Below, piece by piece: positions 40,743 to 50,069 of a stretch of DNA of 64,000 nucleotides (within the stretch, counting starts at the first letter, position 1; every line of letters begins with the position of its first letter). Source of the stretch: an uncultured Bacteroidales bacterium (GTDB taxonomy: Bacteria > Bacteroidota > Bacteroidia > Bacteroidales > UBA932). The notes beneath the pieces are model-generated. The model was not told where the DNA came from. It ran no database searches and was given only the letters and a program-made list of their open reading frames with translations. The translations under genes were made by a program, and so were the position numbers. The stretch lies in NCBI GenBank assembly GCA_905235675.1, contig CAJONC010000001.1:124001-188000 (forward strand). The letters are read 5' to 3'.

Positions 40743-41315
40743 ATGAAGATATCAGACAACAAAGTGGTTGCGGTCGCCTATCACCTGACCGTAGACGGAA
40801 AGACAGTCGACAAATCGCCCGAAGGGCAGCCCCTGGAGTACATCCACGGCACGCACATGATGATTGCCGGCTTCGAGAAGGGTCTCGAAGGCCATGAACC
40901 GGGCGACAGATTCTCCATCGTGGTAAGCCCTGATGAAGGTTACGGCGAATACAATCCCGCCTTCCGTTTCGACATTCCCAAAAGCTCCTTCGAAGTTGGA
41001 GGGGTGCTGCGCGAAGACCTGCTCCGCATAGGCACGCTCGTCCCCATGTTCAATTCCGAAGGGCAGGTGGTACAGGGAACGGTGGCCGCAGTGGGCGAAA
41101 ACACCGTTACCATGGACTTCAACCACCAGCTCGCAGGCAAAACCCTGAATTTCGACGTCGAGGTGGTTTCGGTGCGCGATGCCACCAAGAAAGAACTCGA
41201 CGAAGGCCTGCACGGAGAATATCTCCCCCTTGAAGAAGAGGAATGCTGCGGCGGCAAGGGCAACTGCGGCAAGGGAGAGTGCGAAGGCAAAGGAGAATGC
41301 AAGAAGAATAAATAG
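40743..41315 (+). CDS. slyD: SlyD-type FKBP peptidyl-prolyl isomerase with metal-binding tail
   Basis: 190 residues. The FKBP domain is interrupted by the insert-in-flap domain, as in SlyD (PLEYIHGTHMMIAGFEKGLE, then FDIPKSSFEVG). The C-terminal tail (about 164-190) is rich in Cys, Gly, Lys and Glu (CCGGKGNCGKGECEGKGE), with five cysteines placed for Ni or Zn binding. I prefer the start MKISDNKVVAV at 40743 over the ATG three codons earlier. It folds proteins and may act as a metal store or chaperone. Confidence 0.93.
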   Translation: MKISDNKVVAVAYHLTVDGKTVDKSPEGQPLEYIHGTHMMIAGFEKGLEGHEPGDRFSIVVSPDEGYGEYNPAFRFDIPKSSFEVGGVLREDLLRIGTLVPMFNSEGQVVQGTVAAVGENTVTMDFNHQLAGKTLNFDVEVVSVRDATKKELDEGLHGEYLPLEEEECCGGKGNCGKGECEGKGECKKNK

Positions 41316-41317
41316 TC

Positions 41318-42385
41318 ATGAGAGTCGCCGTCGTAGTACTGAACTGGAACACGCAGGATTACCTGCGTGCCTTCCTTCCCGGCCTGCAAAGTTCCTGCAA
41401 GAGGCTGGGGACGTGCCCCGACGGCAGTCCGGTGGCGGAACTCATAGTTGCCGACAGCGGATCCACCGACGGCTCCGCAGAGGTGCTCGCGAAGGAATTC
41501 CCGGATATCCGCGCCATCCCTCTCGGGCGGAACTACGGTTTTACAGGAGGATACCTGCGCGCTTTCGGGCATCTTCGCAGCAGCGGCGCAGAGTATGAAT
41601 ACTATATTCTGCTGAACTCGGACATAGAGGTGGAAGACGGATGGCTGGAGCCCCTTCTCGCCTGGATGGATTCGCATCCCGAATGCGGAGTCTGCGGCCC
41701 CAAGCTGCACGGATTGCTGCGCGGCGGGGCCGGCTTCATACGCAGCGGACGTTTCGAATATGCGGGAGCTGCCGGAGGGCTGCTCGACCGCTGGGGCTTC
41801 CCCTATTGCAGGGGGCGTATACGGAAGAAGGTGGAAGAGGACAGGGGGCAGTACGACGGCGCCGACAGGAATGTGCTGTGGGTTACAGGTTCGTGCCTGA
41901 TGGTAAGGCGCAGCGTGTGGGAAAAGCTGGGCGGCCTCGACGACAGGTTCTTCGCCCACCAGGAAGAGATAGACTTCTGCTGGAGGGCCCAGCTTGCGGG
42001 ATGGAGGGTTCAGGTGGTGCCGGAATCGCTGGTCTGGCATCTGGGGGGAGGCACCCTTCCTCCCCAGTCTCCGGTGAAACTCAAACTCAACTTCCGCAAC
42101 AATCTCCTGATGCTCGGCAAAAACCTCGTCCCGACGTACCTGAGCGAAGGAATGGGCCGGAAGAAAGCGGAGCGCAAGGCGAGGCGGCTGATACGCTTCC
42201 GCGTATTTTTGGACAATTGCGCCGGAATTGCTTATTTTTGCATTGCGAAGCCGGAATACTCCAGGGCCGTGCGAGATGCACACAGGGAATGGAAGGAATT
42301 GCGAAAGCTGCCGTGCAATAAGCAGGAAGCGCTTGAAGGCGCCAAAGTTTACGGACTCACCGGCAAATGTATATTTTTAAAGTGA
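41318..42385 (+). CDS. Family 2 glycosyltransferase
   Basis: 355 residues. The GT-A fold begins RVAVVVLNWNTQDYL, with nucleotide-sugar binding blocks VADSGSTDGSAEVL and LLNSDIEVEDGWLEP (the DxD-like metal motif). A late hydrophilic block FFAHQEEIDFCWRAQLAGW resembles rhamnosyltransferases of the WbbL type. The C-terminus is basic (RKKAERKARRLIRF), fitting membrane association. It lies two bases after slyD. The acceptor is unknown. Confidence 0.87.
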   Translation: MRVAVVVLNWNTQDYLRAFLPGLQSSCKRLGTCPDGSPVAELIVADSGSTDGSAEVLAKEFPDIRAIPLGRNYGFTGGYLRAFGHLRSSGAEYEYYILLNSDIEVEDGWLEPLLAWMDSHPECGVCGPKLHGLLRGGAGFIRSGRFEYAGAAGGLLDRWGFPYCRGRIRKKVEEDRGQYDGADRNVLWVTGSCLMVRRSVWEKLGGLDDRFFAHQEEIDFCWRAQLAGWRVQVVPESLVWHLGGGTLPPQSPVKLKLNFRNNLLMLGKNLVPTYLSEGMGRKKAERKARRLIRFRVFLDNCAGIAYFCIAKPEYSRAVRDAHREWKELRKLPCNKQEALEGAKVYGLTGKCIFLK

Positions 42386-42392
42386 AGTTATC

Positions 42393-43754
42393 ATGAGAAT
42401 CGTCATTCTTGGAGCGGGTGCGGTAGGCTCGCATCTCGCAAAAATGCTGAGGACGGAAGGCAATGAAATTACTGTCATCGACAACGATTCCACCCGCCTT
42501 TCCAATCTCGACAGCACCACCGACGTGCGCACAATCCAGGGAAATCCCTCGTCCACCGCTTTCCTCAAGGATGCCGGCGTGGCGAGAGCCGACCTCTTCA
42601 TTGCCGTATACCCCTCGACAATGCAGGAGACCAACATCGTGTGCGCCCTGCTCGCGAAGAAACTCGGGGCCGCCAAAGTGCTCGCGAGGGTGAATGACGA
42701 AGAATACCTGTCCGTAGAAAACCGCCGGCTGTTCAGCGAGATGGGCATAGACCTGATGTTCTATCCTGAAAGGTTCGCCGCCGACGAAATTTTCGCCCAG
42801 CTAAAGCGCAGTTCATCCTCCGAGACCATGGACTTCGCAAACGGAAAACTCCAGATTTCGGTATTCAAGCTCGACGAAGACTCTCCCCTGCTCGATCTCA
42901 CGCTCGGGGAATTCGTGTCGCAGCTCAGCGCCGCCCAGCTCGAACAGTTCCGCATCATAGCCCTCAGCCGCGGCAACACCACCATCATCCCCAACCAGAA
43001 TACCGTCTTCCAGTTCAATGACCTGGTTTTCACTTTTTCAGGGAAGGAAGCCGTGGATCTGCTCGTCAAGTACTTCGGGCAGAGCACCCTGCAGGTGAAC
43101 AAGGTGATGATAATGGGAGGCAATGCCATTGCCGAAATGCTTGCCGAAGACCTCAACGCAAAGGGCATCCAGGTGAAAATGATAGAGAAGAAGCACGAAA
43201 AATGCATCTATCTCTGGGAAAAACTGAACGACGACATAGAAATAGTGAACGGCGACGGCCGCAATTCCGACTTTCTCTTTGAAGAGGGCATCAACGAATG
43301 CGACGCCTTCGTTTCCCTCACCGGAAGCGACGAGACCAATGTGCTCGCCTGCGTGGTGGCGAAAAAAATGGGCGTACCCCGTACCGTGGCGGAAGTGGAA
43401 AACATGGAATACGTCAATCTCGCCGAAGAAATGGGCGTGGACTGCGTGATTAACAAGAAACTTATTACAGCGGCGAACATCTTCCGCTTCACCCTCGGGG
43501 GCAAGGCGCGCTTCGTCAAATACATGCGCGGCACCAACGCCGAAGTGATTGAATACACCGCCTCGCCTGGAAGCAGCATAACCAAGGCACCGCTGCGCGA
43601 GATCAAATTCCCCGAAGGTGCAATAATCGGAGGAGTCATACGCGGCGACGACGCATTCATAGCCGTGGGCAGGACACAGATAATGCCCAACGACAGGGTT
43701 GCGATTTTCGCGCTTCCCGACAGTATCAAATCAGTGGACAAATTCTTTAAATAA
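42393..43754 (+). CDS. trkA: TrkA-like potassium-uptake regulatory protein
   Basis: 453 residues with two Rossmann RCK domains: MRIVILGAGAVGSHLAKML at the start and VMIMGGNAIAEMLAEDL at about residue 230. Each is followed by a TrkA-C domain (TFSGKEAVDLLVKYF; AIIGGVIRGDDAFIAVG). It binds NAD(H) and gates a Trk/Ktr potassium channel. The membrane subunit trkH is not adjacent; the next gene is an alpha-galactosidase two bases downstream. Confidence 0.9.
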   Translation: MRIVILGAGAVGSHLAKMLRTEGNEITVIDNDSTRLSNLDSTTDVRTIQGNPSSTAFLKDAGVARADLFIAVYPSTMQETNIVCALLAKKLGAAKVLARVNDEEYLSVENRRLFSEMGIDLMFYPERFAADEIFAQLKRSSSSETMDFANGKLQISVFKLDEDSPLLDLTLGEFVSQLSAAQLEQFRIIALSRGNTTIIPNQNTVFQFNDLVFTFSGKEAVDLLVKYFGQSTLQVNKVMIMGGNAIAEMLAEDLNAKGIQVKMIEKKHEKCIYLWEKLNDDIEIVNGDGRNSDFLFEEGINECDAFVSLTGSDETNVLACVVAKKMGVPRTVAEVENMEYVNLAEEMGVDCVINKKLITAANIFRFTLGGKARFVKYMRGTNAEVIEYTASPGSSITKAPLREIKFPEGAIIGGVIRGDDAFIAVGRTQIMPNDRVAIFALPDSIKSVDKFFK

Positions 43755-43756
43755 AT

Positions 43757-45943
43757 ATGAAAAAAGCCATCTCCCTGCTGTTCCTGCTTGCCGCAAGCGC
43801 AAGCCTCAGCGCCGAAGACCTGTTGATAAATACCAAAAACTCCACCCTGCTGCTGCGTGCATACCAGGGCAAGGAACTCTTTTTCGACTATTACGGGCCA
43901 AGGATTGATGCCGCCGAAGCAAAGCAGATCCACACCCTCGGTCTCGCCGTCGGCAAAGTTGCATATCCCACTTTCAACGGTGTGACGGGCACGGAACCTG
44001 CGCTGGCCGTGGAGCATACCGACGGCGCCCTTTCCCTCACTCTTAAAGTCAAAAGCGTGAGCGAAGAGCCTTCCGAAGGAGGAAAAACCTGGAAGATAAG
44101 CACCGGCGACGATGTTTATCCGTTCAGCGTCGACATATTCTACCGCACTTATGAAGATGAAGACATCATAGAGACCTGGCAGGAGATAAGCCACAGGGAA
44201 AAAGGCGAAGTAAAACTGCTGAAATATGCTTCCTGCCAGATTCCCTTACGCTCGGGCGATGTCTGGATACTGCATGAAAGCGGAGACTGGGGGCGCGAAC
44301 GCGACATTACCGTGCAGCCCCTCCTTGACGGTGAGATAGCAGTCTGCAACCGCGACGGAGTGCGCAACTCGCAGCAGGACGTTGCCGAGATAATGCTGTC
44401 GCTGGACGGAGAGCCCCGCGAGCAGGAAGGCCGCACCATAGGCATGACGCTTGAGTGGTCCGGCAACTTCAAGATAAGCGCGAAGACGGTAAAAGGCTGG
44501 CCTACCTACCATTACGTGGTTGCCGGCATAGACGATCTCGCCTCCGCATATTATCTTCCGAAGAACAAGGTATTTGAAACGCCGAAGACGGCACTCAGCT
44601 TCTCGTCCGAAGGCATGGGGCAGGTCAGCCGCAATTTCCACAAATGGGGCCGTGAACACCGCCTCGCACACGGCACCGACTGCCGCGAGATTCTGCTGAA
44701 CAGCTGGGAAGGCGTATATCTGGACGTTGACCAGGAAAAGATGACGCGCATGATGCGCGAGATAGCGGATCTCGGCGGAGAGCTGTTCGTGATGGATGAC
44801 GGCTGGTTCGGCACCAAATATCCGAGGAACGTTGCAAATGCCGCCCTCGGCGACTGGGTTACCGACACCCGCAAGCTCCCCGGAGGAATCCAGCCCCTGA
44901 TAGACGAGGCGAAGGCAAACGGAATCAAATTCGGTATCTGGATAGAGCCGGAAATGGGCAACTACAAAGCCAGCATGCTCTGGGACAATCATCCCGACTG
45001 GTTCCTGAGCAATCCCGGAAGGGATCCCAAACTTGGCAGGGGCAAGAGCCAGATGGTGCTCGACCTCAGCAACCCCGCAGTGCAGGACTACGTGTTCGGC
45101 ATCTTGGACGGACTGATGACCGACTATCCCGAAATTTATTACATAAAGTGGGATGCCAACATGAACATACGCGACTGCCATTCCGCCTACCAGAAACACC
45201 AGTCTAACCTTTATACCGAATACCACAAGGGTCTTGAAAGCACCTTAAAGCGCATCAGGGCCAAATATCCCGACCTGATTATACAGGCCTGCGCCAGCGG
45301 CGGCGGCCGCGTCAACTACGGCAACCTGCAGTATTTCGACGAGTTCTGGACCAGCGACGACACCGACCCCATGCAGCGCATCTACATCCAGTGGGGAACA
45401 TCGATGTTCTACCCCGCAGTCGCCATGGCGTCGCATATCAGCGCCTCCCCCAACCATCAGACGCAGCAGGAATACTCCCTGAAGTTCCGCACCGACGTCG
45501 CGATGTCCGGCCGGCTCGGCATGGAGATGCGTCCCTGGGACCTCGATGATGCCGAGAAGGAATTCGTAAGGAAAGCTTTCGCCGATTACAAACGCCTGCG
45601 TCCCGTAATCCAGCAGGGAGACCTCTACAGGCTGAACTCCCCCTACGACACCCGCAGGGAACTTACCAGTTCGCTGATGTACGTAAGCCCCGACAAGAGC
45701 AGCGCGGTATTTTTCGGCTTTGAGCTCAGGCACATGACAAGGTCAAAATATCCCCTCTTCAGGATGGCAGGGCTGGATCCCGAAAAGACCTACCGCCTGC
45801 ACGAGATAAATGCGGTGGACAAGAGCTTCGGAAAGCTGGAAGGTGCGGAAATCAAAGGCCGCATCCTGATGGAATGCGGCCTCGATATTCCTTTCCCCGG
45901 CGAACGTTCCAGCCGGGTGATAGAACTCAGCGAAGTACGGTAG
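43757..45943 (+). CDS. GH36 alpha-galactosidase, exported
   Basis: 728 residues with a signal peptide ending near SLSAED (residue 21). It has an N-terminal beta-supersandwich domain (about 30-280), a TIM barrel (about 285-620) and a C-terminal beta domain. The nucleophile is the Asp in YIKWDANMN and the acid/base is in TSDDTDPM, both GH36 hallmarks; ACASGGGRVN also fits. It cleaves terminal alpha-galactosyl residues in the periplasm. It lies two bases after trkA and ends one base before the convergent M16 gene; no terminator is visible between them. Confidence 0.93.
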   Translation: MKKAISLLFLLAASASLSAEDLLINTKNSTLLLRAYQGKELFFDYYGPRIDAAEAKQIHTLGLAVGKVAYPTFNGVTGTEPALAVEHTDGALSLTLKVKSVSEEPSEGGKTWKISTGDDVYPFSVDIFYRTYEDEDIIETWQEISHREKGEVKLLKYASCQIPLRSGDVWILHESGDWGRERDITVQPLLDGEIAVCNRDGVRNSQQDVAEIMLSLDGEPREQEGRTIGMTLEWSGNFKISAKTVKGWPTYHYVVAGIDDLASAYYLPKNKVFETPKTALSFSSEGMGQVSRNFHKWGREHRLAHGTDCREILLNSWEGVYLDVDQEKMTRMMREIADLGGELFVMDDGWFGTKYPRNVANAALGDWVTDTRKLPGGIQPLIDEAKANGIKFGIWIEPEMGNYKASMLWDNHPDWFLSNPGRDPKLGRGKSQMVLDLSNPAVQDYVFGILDGLMTDYPEIYYIKWDANMNIRDCHSAYQKHQSNLYTEYHKGLESTLKRIRAKYPDLIIQACASGGGRVNYGNLQYFDEFWTSDDTDPMQRIYIQWGTSMFYPAVAMASHISASPNHQTQQEYSLKFRTDVAMSGRLGMEMRPWDLDDAEKEFVRKAFADYKRLRPVIQQGDLYRLNSPYDTRRELTSSLMYVSPDKSSAVFFGFELRHMTRSKYPLFRMAGLDPEKTYRLHEINAVDKSFGKLEGAEIKGRILMECGLDIPFPGERSSRVIELSEVR

Positions 45944-45944
45944 C

Positions 45945-48755
45945 CTACTCCGGAACCATTACGTATTCAACCTTGTTGCCGGAATTCACGACAGCTGCGG
46001 CGGCCGCACGTATCTTTTCCGCGGTCAATGCTTCGACAGCCGCCTCATAGGCCTTGTCATATTCGGGATAACCGTCGAGCAGGTCGGTAATCCTGGACAT
46101 CCAGTAATTGTTGGAGATGCGGTTCTCGGGAATCTTCTTCCTGAGATTCAGTACCGTCATGTTGAATTCTTCTTCCGTGGGGCCGTCGGCGACAAACTCC
46201 GCGAGCTGGGCCTTGGCTACGGTAAGAAGGGTGTCGCAAAGTTCGGGCTTGCACTGGAACTGCACCATTATCGTGCCCGTCTCCTCGGGATACTTCTCCT
46301 GATAAGCGGCGGTATGGGCGCCATAGGTTCCGCCTATTTCCTCACGCAGGGATGCCACGTAACGCATGTCGAGTATATACGATACGGCGTCGAGCGCTGC
46401 TGAATTCGCTGCGGAATAAGCCAGCGGAGCATGGTAGTTGAGGAGCACGGTGCTCTGGGGAGTCTCCATCTTCGCGGGATCGACCTTCTCCACTATGCCG
46501 TCCACGGGACCGGTCTTGCAGTCCTTCCATGCAGGCGCTTTCTTCCCTTTCTTAATGGATCCTATATACTTCTCCACGAGGGGCTTGAGTTCATCTACGT
46601 CAACATCGCCAACGACTACGAACCTGAGGCCCGCGGCATCGCTGAAGAGCTTGCGGTAATTCTTTTCCACCACATCTATCGAAGCTTCCCTGAGGGTTTC
46701 TTCGCTTACTATACTGCGGCGGGGATTGTTGCCGTAGAGCGCCTCCATATAACCCTTCTGCATCTTGTAATTTGGAGTGTTCACGAAGTTGGGCAGTATT
46801 GCGCCGAGCTGGTTGATGCCGACGGCATATTCTTCCGCATCGAAACGGGGTTCTGCATATTTCAGGTAAACCAGCTGCAGGGCCGTTTCAAGATCTTTCC
46901 TGTTCGAAGAACCGGTGATACCGTTGGTAAGGCTCCCTATGGTGGGTGTCACCGAAACCGTCTTGCCGGTGAGCATTTTGCTGACCTGGGTTCCGCTGAA
47001 TCCGGCGACTCCGGAATTCTGCATGAACATCGACCATACGCTGCCGTCGAAAGAACTGAGATCCGAGGTGGGAATAAGGCTCTCTCCCCCTTCGCGGTAG
47101 AGCCTGAAAATTATCTGGTCTTTCTGGTAATCGGTGGGCAGAACATAAACCTGTACGCCGTTCCTGAGAGTCCAGCTGACACTTTTATAAGGGCCATCCG
47201 CCGTCTTCTTCACCGCCGAGCCCTTGAGGCTTGCAGGGTCGAGGAAGGAAGAAGCGATCTCTTCACCTTCAATGGGCCTGATATCGGAAGCCTTCACCTT
47301 TTCGACAACTGCCTTGATTTCATCTGCGGAAGGGGTATTGATGCCCTCTTTCTGGGGGCCGGTGTATATCACCACCAGGTTTTCGTCGCCAAGGAGCTGG
47401 GGAGCGACCTGATTGAGCATGTCCACGCTCAGCATGGAAAGTATCTGCTTGCCGAGCTGCTCAGCGGTGACGGGGTCGAGATAAGGCTTGTTGTCGAAGA
47501 AGTTCTGGAGCAGAGGACGCACCAGCTGGGGATTGCGGCGGGTATCGGCCCTCTGGACTGCATTTTCCAGCGAAGAGATGATATTGGCCTTTGCACGCTC
47601 GAACTCATCGGCCTGGAAGCCGAAACGGCGCATGCGCTCGAGTTCGGTATAGAAAGCCTCGAATCCGCCCAGGATATTGTCTTCCTTCAGGGTTACGCTT
47701 CCCATGGACGCATCGACCGCCTCATAGATGAGATTGCCTATATAGAAGTTCCCGCTGATATAAGGGGCGTCGGCCTTGGAGGTGATGTCGTTGAAACGCT
47801 CGTCCATAATCATGCTGACAAGCCTCTTGAGATAATCCTGCATCACGCCCATCATGGTATTGTTGATCAGTTCTGGGGCGGCGGGGCTCTTCCATGCCAT
47901 CTCTATTTCAACGGCGGAGGCCTCGGGATCGGTTACGATTCCCACCACGGTTTCCTTGTTTGCAGGGAAGGGAATTTCCGGCTTTGCCGCAGGATTGGGT
48001 TCCGCGGGAATCACTCCGAAAATTTCCCTGATTTTGGCCTCGGTGCGGTCGACGTCGACATCTCCCACCACCACGACCGCCTGCATGTCGGGATGATACC
48101 AGGTCCTGTAGAAATTGTGCAGGCTCCGGGGATTGAAGCCCATTATGCTCTCTTCCTGCCCGATAAGGGTGCAGGTGGCATATTTGGTGTCGCCGAAATA
48201 ATACGGCAGTGAGGCTTCAAACGCGCGCCATGAAGCATTGCGGCGCTGGCGGCGCTCCTCGCGTATGACTCCGCGCTCGGCGTCGATCTCATCAGTAGCG
48301 TTGGTAACAAAGTGCGCGTACTCGCAAAGGACCATCAGGCAGCTGTCCACGACAGTCTCACGCTCGACAGGGATATTGTTGAGCATGTACTGGGTTTCTT
48401 CAAAGCCGGTGGAAGCATTGATGTTGCGTCCGAATTCGGCGCCTATGCCCTGAAGATAGTTGAGTATGCCCTTGCCGGGAAAATGTTCGGTGCCATTGAA
48501 GCACATGTGCTCGAGGAAGTGTGCGAGGCCGTCCTGGTCGGGAGTTTCCTGGATTGCCCCCACGTTTGTGGCAAGATAAAATTCGGCACGGTGCTCAGGA
48601 AGCTCATTATGCCTGATATAATACGTAAGTCCGTTGTCAAGTCTGCCGACTTTGACGGCAGGGTCTCCCGGGAGCGGACGCATCGCCGGATTGTCCTGCG
48701 CGGACAGGTTAAAAGCAGCGGCTGCTGCGAACAAAAGGAATAAAATCTTTTTCAT
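45945..48755 (-). CDS. M16 (pitrilysin-type) zinc metalloprotease, exported
   Basis: 936 residues from MKKILFLLFA (a longer frame starts 15 codons upstream but would bury the signal peptide). Signal cleavage is near NLSAQ (residue 20). The inverse zinc motif HFLEH is at 79-83 (His79, Glu82, His83), and the distal Glu lies in an ERGVIREERRQRR block. Two tandem M16 halves follow. It degrades peptides in the periplasm or on the surface. It is the last gene of the lon-ung-coaD-thioredoxin unit. Confidence 0.9.
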   Translation of the reverse strand: MKKILFLLFAAAAAFNLSAQDNPAMRPLPGDPAVKVGRLDNGLTYYIRHNELPEHRAEFYLATNVGAIQETPDQDGLAHFLEHMCFNGTEHFPGKGILNYLQGIGAEFGRNINASTGFEETQYMLNNIPVERETVVDSCLMVLCEYAHFVTNATDEIDAERGVIREERRQRRNASWRAFEASLPYYFGDTKYATCTLIGQEESIMGFNPRSLHNFYRTWYHPDMQAVVVVGDVDVDRTEAKIREIFGVIPAEPNPAAKPEIPFPANKETVVGIVTDPEASAVEIEMAWKSPAAPELINNTMMGVMQDYLKRLVSMIMDERFNDITSKADAPYISGNFYIGNLIYEAVDASMGSVTLKEDNILGGFEAFYTELERMRRFGFQADEFERAKANIISSLENAVQRADTRRNPQLVRPLLQNFFDNKPYLDPVTAEQLGKQILSMLSVDMLNQVAPQLLGDENLVVIYTGPQKEGINTPSADEIKAVVEKVKASDIRPIEGEEIASSFLDPASLKGSAVKKTADGPYKSVSWTLRNGVQVYVLPTDYQKDQIIFRLYREGGESLIPTSDLSSFDGSVWSMFMQNSGVAGFSGTQVSKMLTGKTVSVTPTIGSLTNGITGSSNRKDLETALQLVYLKYAEPRFDAEEYAVGINQLGAILPNFVNTPNYKMQKGYMEALYGNNPRRSIVSEETLREASIDVVEKNYRKLFSDAAGLRFVVVGDVDVDELKPLVEKYIGSIKKGKKAPAWKDCKTGPVDGIVEKVDPAKMETPQSTVLLNYHAPLAYSAANSAALDAVSYILDMRYVASLREEIGGTYGAHTAAYQEKYPEETGTIMVQFQCKPELCDTLLTVAKAQLAEFVADGPTEEEFNMTVLNLRKKIPENRISNNYWMSRITDLLDGYPEYDKAYEAAVEALTAEKIRAAAAAVVNSGNKVEYVMVPE

Positions 48756-48774
48756 AGTATTTGAATTGATGCTG

Positions 48775-49605
48775 CTATTTTTCGTCGGCAAAAATTTCAT
48801 GTATTTCCCTGGCTGTCACAAGAAGCTCCGGCAGTACGTCCAGTTCAAGCCTTCTGCCCGTTATGGTGCCTTCAGGCGCGACCATGAACATCCTCGGAGT
48901 TGAAAAAACCCCGTACAGACGGAGATAGTCGCTGTCCACCGAAGGGTCCCAGTAATGTTCGACGCGCACATTGGGATTGTTCACCCTGAACCCTTTGCGG
49001 AATTCCCTCCAGGCTTTTCTGTCGGTGCCTGCATAAAAAGCCACGAGAGTCACGGGAAAATCCACATGCTTTTCCAGCACGCCGGGAAGCAGCCTGGCTT
49101 CCATCGCGCATTTGCTGCAGGTAGGGTCGTAGAACCACAGTATGCTAGTCTTTCCCTTTTCGGGAATCGCCTTCTTCCCCCTGCACGGCTTCCTTGCGAT
49201 CAGCACCGGAGCCTGCATTCCTATCAGGGAATTGCGGTTCAGGTTCACGAACATTTCGGCGTCCATGGCCTCGAACTCCCCTTCAAACTTCATTGTACCG
49301 TCGGCGAACCATTTGTCGTACAGATAGATAGCCACGGCCTCGTCGCCCATTACCGGAGCATCTTTATAGTCGTTGAAGAGTTTGCGGGCAATATGCTCCC
49401 GCATTGCTTCATCGTGCACCGAGGTAATCAGGAAATCGCATTCCAGCTGCTTGGTTTCCACACTCTCATACAGGATTGCGGAAGTGTAATTGTTCAGCAG
49501 GCTGTCGAGTACCGCAAAGCCGAGGGTATCCTTCTGGGCCCTTGCATCCGGTGTGGATGCAAGGCAGGCAATACAGAGGGCCAGGGCAATGAACAGGCGT
49601 TTCAT
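48775..49605 (-). CDS. Periplasmic thioredoxin-fold protein with DUF5106-like N-domain
   Basis: 276 residues with a signal peptide ending at DARAQ. Residues about 25-130 resemble DUF5106. The thioredoxin-like domain (about 130-276) has the redox motif PTCSKCAME, a CxxC with Ser-Lys in the middle, and the cis-Pro in FSTPRMF. It is TlpA-like, so a disulfide reductase or isomerase in the envelope. Its start overlaps the coaD stop (ATGA). Confidence 0.85.
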   Translation of the reverse strand: MKRLFIALALCIACLASTPDARAQKDTLGFAVLDSLLNNYTSAILYESVETKQLECDFLITSVHDEAMREHIARKLFNDYKDAPVMGDEAVAIYLYDKWFADGTMKFEGEFEAMDAEMFVNLNRNSLIGMQAPVLIARKPCRGKKAIPEKGKTSILWFYDPTCSKCAMEARLLPGVLEKHVDFPVTLVAFYAGTDRKAWREFRKGFRVNNPNVRVEHYWDPSVDSDYLRLYGVFSTPRMFMVAPEGTITGRRLELDVLPELLVTAREIHEIFADEK

Positions 49606-50069
49606 ACTTCAGGCAGCTTTACGCCTTCGGGCATGAAGAGGGAGGTGTCGCCATTGTGGCGGAGGATGTCGCGTACGGCCGAGGAGGAGATATGCGCGAA
49701 TTCCTGGGCGGTAGGGATGATGATGGTTTCAATTTCGGGAGCAAGCCTGCGGTTGGCATCTGCGATGCTGCGCTCGTTCTCGAAATCGAGCATGTTCCTC
49801 ACGCCCCTCACTATATGCCTGATACCCAGTTGCCTGCATATATCCACGGTGAGGCCGTCATAATTTATTATGCGGATTCCCTTAATGCCGGCAGTCGCCT
49901 GGGCGATTATGTCCAGTTTCTGCTCGGTGCTGAAGAATCCCCGTTTGTCCTGGTTGACACCGACTGCCACCACAACCTCGTCGAACATGGTGAGAGCCCT
50001 TTTGAGGATGTTGAGATGACCCGCGGTAAAGGGGTCGAAGGACCCCGGAAACAATGCTACAGTTGCCAA
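49602..50069 (-). CDS. coaD: Phosphopantetheine adenylyltransferase CoaD (TTG start)
   Basis: 155 residues from a TTG at 50069, which gives the normal N-terminus ATVALFPGSFDPFTAGHLNI. An ATG 20 codons upstream would overlap ung by 73 bases and add a non-homologous basic extension. The nucleotide-binding TAGH motif (residues 15-18) and the late ISSSAVRDIL block are intact. It forms dephospho-CoA from ATP and phosphopantetheine. It overlaps ung by 13 bases. Confidence 0.9.
   Translation of the reverse strand: MATVALFPGSFDPFTAGHLNILKRALTMFDEVVVAVGVNQDKRGFFSTEQKLDIIAQATAGIKGIRIINYDGLTVDICRQLGIRHIVRGVRNMLDFENERSIADANRRLAPEIETIIIPTAQEFAHISSSAVRDILRHNGDTSLFMPEGVKLPEV

Noticed and set aside
42232..42239. 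TATTTTTG box inside the glycosyltransferase gene as a trkA promoter
   Set aside because: It lies over 150 bases before trkA within coding sequence, with no -33 element; the genes are tightly packed and probably co-transcribed.
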